A stretch of 64,000 nucleotides of DNA from Amblyornis subalaris. Its lineage: Eukaryota > Chordata > Aves > Passeriformes > Ptilonorhynchidae. Where the stretch lies: positions 430,479 to 494,478 of the forward strand of contig JACAXG010000165.1 in assembly GCA_018881555.1 (NCBI GenBank), written 5' to 3'. Every line of letters begins with the position of its first letter. Positions within the stretch are counted from its first letter, which is position 1. Positions 61,501 through 64,000 of this stretch are shown piece after piece. The translations under genes were made by a program, and so were the position numbers. The notes beneath the pieces were generated by a model. It made no database searches, was not told the DNA's origin, and worked only from the letters and a program-made list of their open reading frames with translations.

Positions 61501-64000
61501 TCACCCATGGCCTGCAAAATGGGAAACAAAATGTGTAAGTGTAAAATCCCGAGAATATCCTTCTTGGGGCTCTGAGGTTCATAGGAATGGGGGCACTCAG
61601 AGCCAGGGCTCTGTGAGGTGAGAGCTGGTGCATTCCCCTGCGCTCTTGGAGCCACAAGTGTGTGCTGCAGTATGGGACACCCTGGATCCATTCCCAGCTG
61701 GGAGGATGCACGTTTGTGAAGCATGGCAAGGAGCTGTGGGATGGATCCAGCACTCTCTGTGAGCACAGAGGGTTGGAAAGGTTGGCTGTTCACTTGACCA
61801 CAGCAAATGTAGGACTGGAGATGCTGGAGGCTGAACTCTCAGCCCAGTCCAAATGGGATGCCCCAGCCTGTGCTGAGGCAGGACGGCTGCAATCATCAGA
61901 GCATGACTTCCCCTTCCCCTTCCTTTTTCCCCCTCCAGGGAAGGCAGATGCTGTCAAAGCAACTGCAACGACCAGGAATAGGGAGGAGGAACTCCTCCAA
62001 GGGCAGGGGAAGGGGCATATCCTAACCTGCAGCCTGAACCCAGCTTTTTATGGCTGTGCTGCAAAAAGCCATCCTGCCTGACCCTGCCTTCGGCACTGGA
62101 GAAGTCAGACAGGCAGAGCAGCCCCTTGCTTCCCTGCACTGCACCTTGCAGACACCACCACAATCCATCCGCCTCCAGACAATGTCATCTCCGAAGCGGG
62201 AGACATTTAAACAGTGAAATGCCAAAGGAGCAGCATGGTATTTAAAGGCAAAGAAGCAATTACTAAAGTTCTCGGGAGAGCAAGCACACAAATGGGGGGG
62301 GGGAGTCGGAGGGAGGCTGTTTATCCCACTCCTCCATGTGCAGCGGTGCCATGCGTTCGCTAGGAAGGGGATGTGCCAGCGCGGGGCGGAGTGGAGCATC
62401 TCCGGAGGGGACGGGTTTGTTCGACAGCTCTCCATTACAGGATCTGGAAATCCTGGCGTTGCCTGCGGCCACGGGGAAGGCGACAAGCTGCAGTCCTCGC
62501 AATCTTGCGCCTGATTGAAGCCTCGTTACAGGAATTAGCGGCAGAGGGAGGGACCATCAAGGGCTTGGGTTGTTTCTGTATCCAGTGAGTAAGAGATGCA
62601 GCCAGGAACGGAAATACCGAGAATAGGGGATAGCCTTAGTGGTAAGGCAGATTCTGGGCTGGCCCTCAATCTGGTACTAAGTCCTCTGCCTGCCTCTCCC
62701 TGCTTTCCCCAATTCTCTTCCCAACATATTTTGCATCCTCACCTTTCTCTTCACGACCCATAGAAGCCCCAGAGGTGCTGGGACTGGGGTCTGTTTTGGC
62801 ATGGAGGTGGAGTCATCTACGTGCTGATGGTGATGCTTGACCTGCGGGGTGGTGCAGCAATGGATGAGGAAATAGGTGATGGAATAACGCTGTCAGTACC
62901 AGCCACAGTTCACCGACAGCTCCTGACACCCCAAGAAATGCTCATTTGCTTTTCCGATGAGGCTGGTCAATCCCCCACTGGGAATTGCCAGCACGGGTAT
63001 GGTACTACAGGTGTGGACAGCCTGACTGTGGCTGTGCAGCTCCCCAGGGAAGGACAGCCCAGCCTCTTCCCCCATTTCTGTGTTGGACACACTAGAAAGC
63101 TTTCTCCCAACATCCAGCCAAAATCTTTGTTCTTCTGCATCTGTCAAGTGCCTTTGGTGCTAGGTAATGCTAAATAATGCTAATTTTATTCCAGCTGCCT
63201 TGCTTGTGCTTAAAAACACTGTTGCAGAGATAGAAAAATCAACATCAGCTGGAAGTGCCATCTTTTAGAGAGAAATGTTAGAGAAGCAGTGGGAGGCAGG
63301 ATTGAAAATCTGTGGGGGGTTAGAGGCTGGGAAGGAGGGGATGAAGGTTTCTGGGTGAGGAGAGAGGATGTTGGGGCTCAAACCCTCTGCACCACCCCGC
63401 CCTCAGCAGCCCCCAGGTAAGCAGAAATTCTCCTTCTTCCCAGTCCTGGAAAATTTTCCTGCAATTGAAGGTTGTGTCTTGTCAGCCGACAGAATCCAGC
63501 CTCAGGCACCTCGAGTGGCCACATGGTGTGGACAGGTGATCTCCTCTAAGCTTTGCCTCTTTGTTCTGAGATGTGAGGTACTTCCACGAGCTCCCTTTGC
63601 ACCTCCAGCTCCATGCAAAGGGCAGAACATCAACCCTGACTGCTCTCTGGCTTCAGAGCTGGTTAAATACACCATTACCTCCATCAAAATAAATATCCAA
63701 GGGTCTGTTGTTGCCTGTGGAGGGACGCTTTTGCTACATTGCTGTGGGGGTGAGAGCAGCCTTGGAGGGCCGATTGGGCAAAACACAGTGACTTTGCAGG
63801 GAGCAAAGCAGGGAGAGTCCCCAGGCAGCTGAGGGGACACAGCAGCAGCTTCTCCTGCTGCAGTGAGGTGGGAGAGACCAGATGTCCACGGGGTTGTCTG
63901 GGACAAGATGTGGAGCAAAGCTGAGCCTGGGCTCCCCTCCCCTCCAAGGCTCTGCCTTCGGCCCCTGATCCCAAGCAGCAAGACAGGGTTTTCCTCCCTT
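61501..64000. other. intergenic sequence to window end, no gene seen
   Basis: The patch 62340-62590 keeps many CpGs and could be an exon or regulatory element, but I see no clear splice sites. A G run lies near 62295. No repeat or coding gene recognised to the window edge. Confidence 0.4.

Overview
This is a vertebrate nuclear genome window, almost certainly from a bird. Its two intact genes are split into small spliced exons. Many of the interspersed repeats I can recognise are CR1 LINE 3' ends, several closing on the short ATTCTATGA-type tail repeat, which is the typical avian repeat. SIGMAR1 and GALT are neighbours on human 9p13, and much of human 9p corresponds to the avian Z chromosome, so a Z-linked locus is a reasonable inference that I did not test.

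Layout. At 400-2646 (minus strand) lies a complete four-exon SIGMAR1 gene (223 residues). At 2805-5974 (plus strand) lies a complete eleven-exon GALT gene (364 residues). The two start codons are 158 bp apart and diverge from one very GC-rich, TATA-less stretch, so the genes probably share a bidirectional promoter. They do unrelated jobs: SIGMAR1 is an ER-membrane ligand-binding chaperone, and GALT is the central enzyme of galactose catabolism. From about 6 kb to the end I found no third complete gene. I see no IL11RA or CNTFR exons, the cytokine-receptor genes expected nearby from mammalian synteny, although short exons can escape a manual reading.

The 6-64 kb part holds about ten CR1 fragments, a few MIR-like remnants, purine tracts and homopolymers, two CpG-island-like patches (7.8-8.2 kb and 33.3-33.6 kb), and many AT-rich islands carrying TAATTA-type homeodomain cores that look like conserved non-coding regulatory elements.

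The strangest feature is at 8483-8957. Directly after a 9-base assembly gap there is a G-rich tandem repeat, then two small exons whose translation matches my recollection of liprin-alpha-3 (PPFIA3), then a 22-base C run. PPFIA3 is a chromosome 19q gene in human and is not expected here, so this ~470 bp block is either an assembly mis-join or a real small genomic insertion. I saw no prokaryotic system, CRISPR array, tRNA or rRNA.
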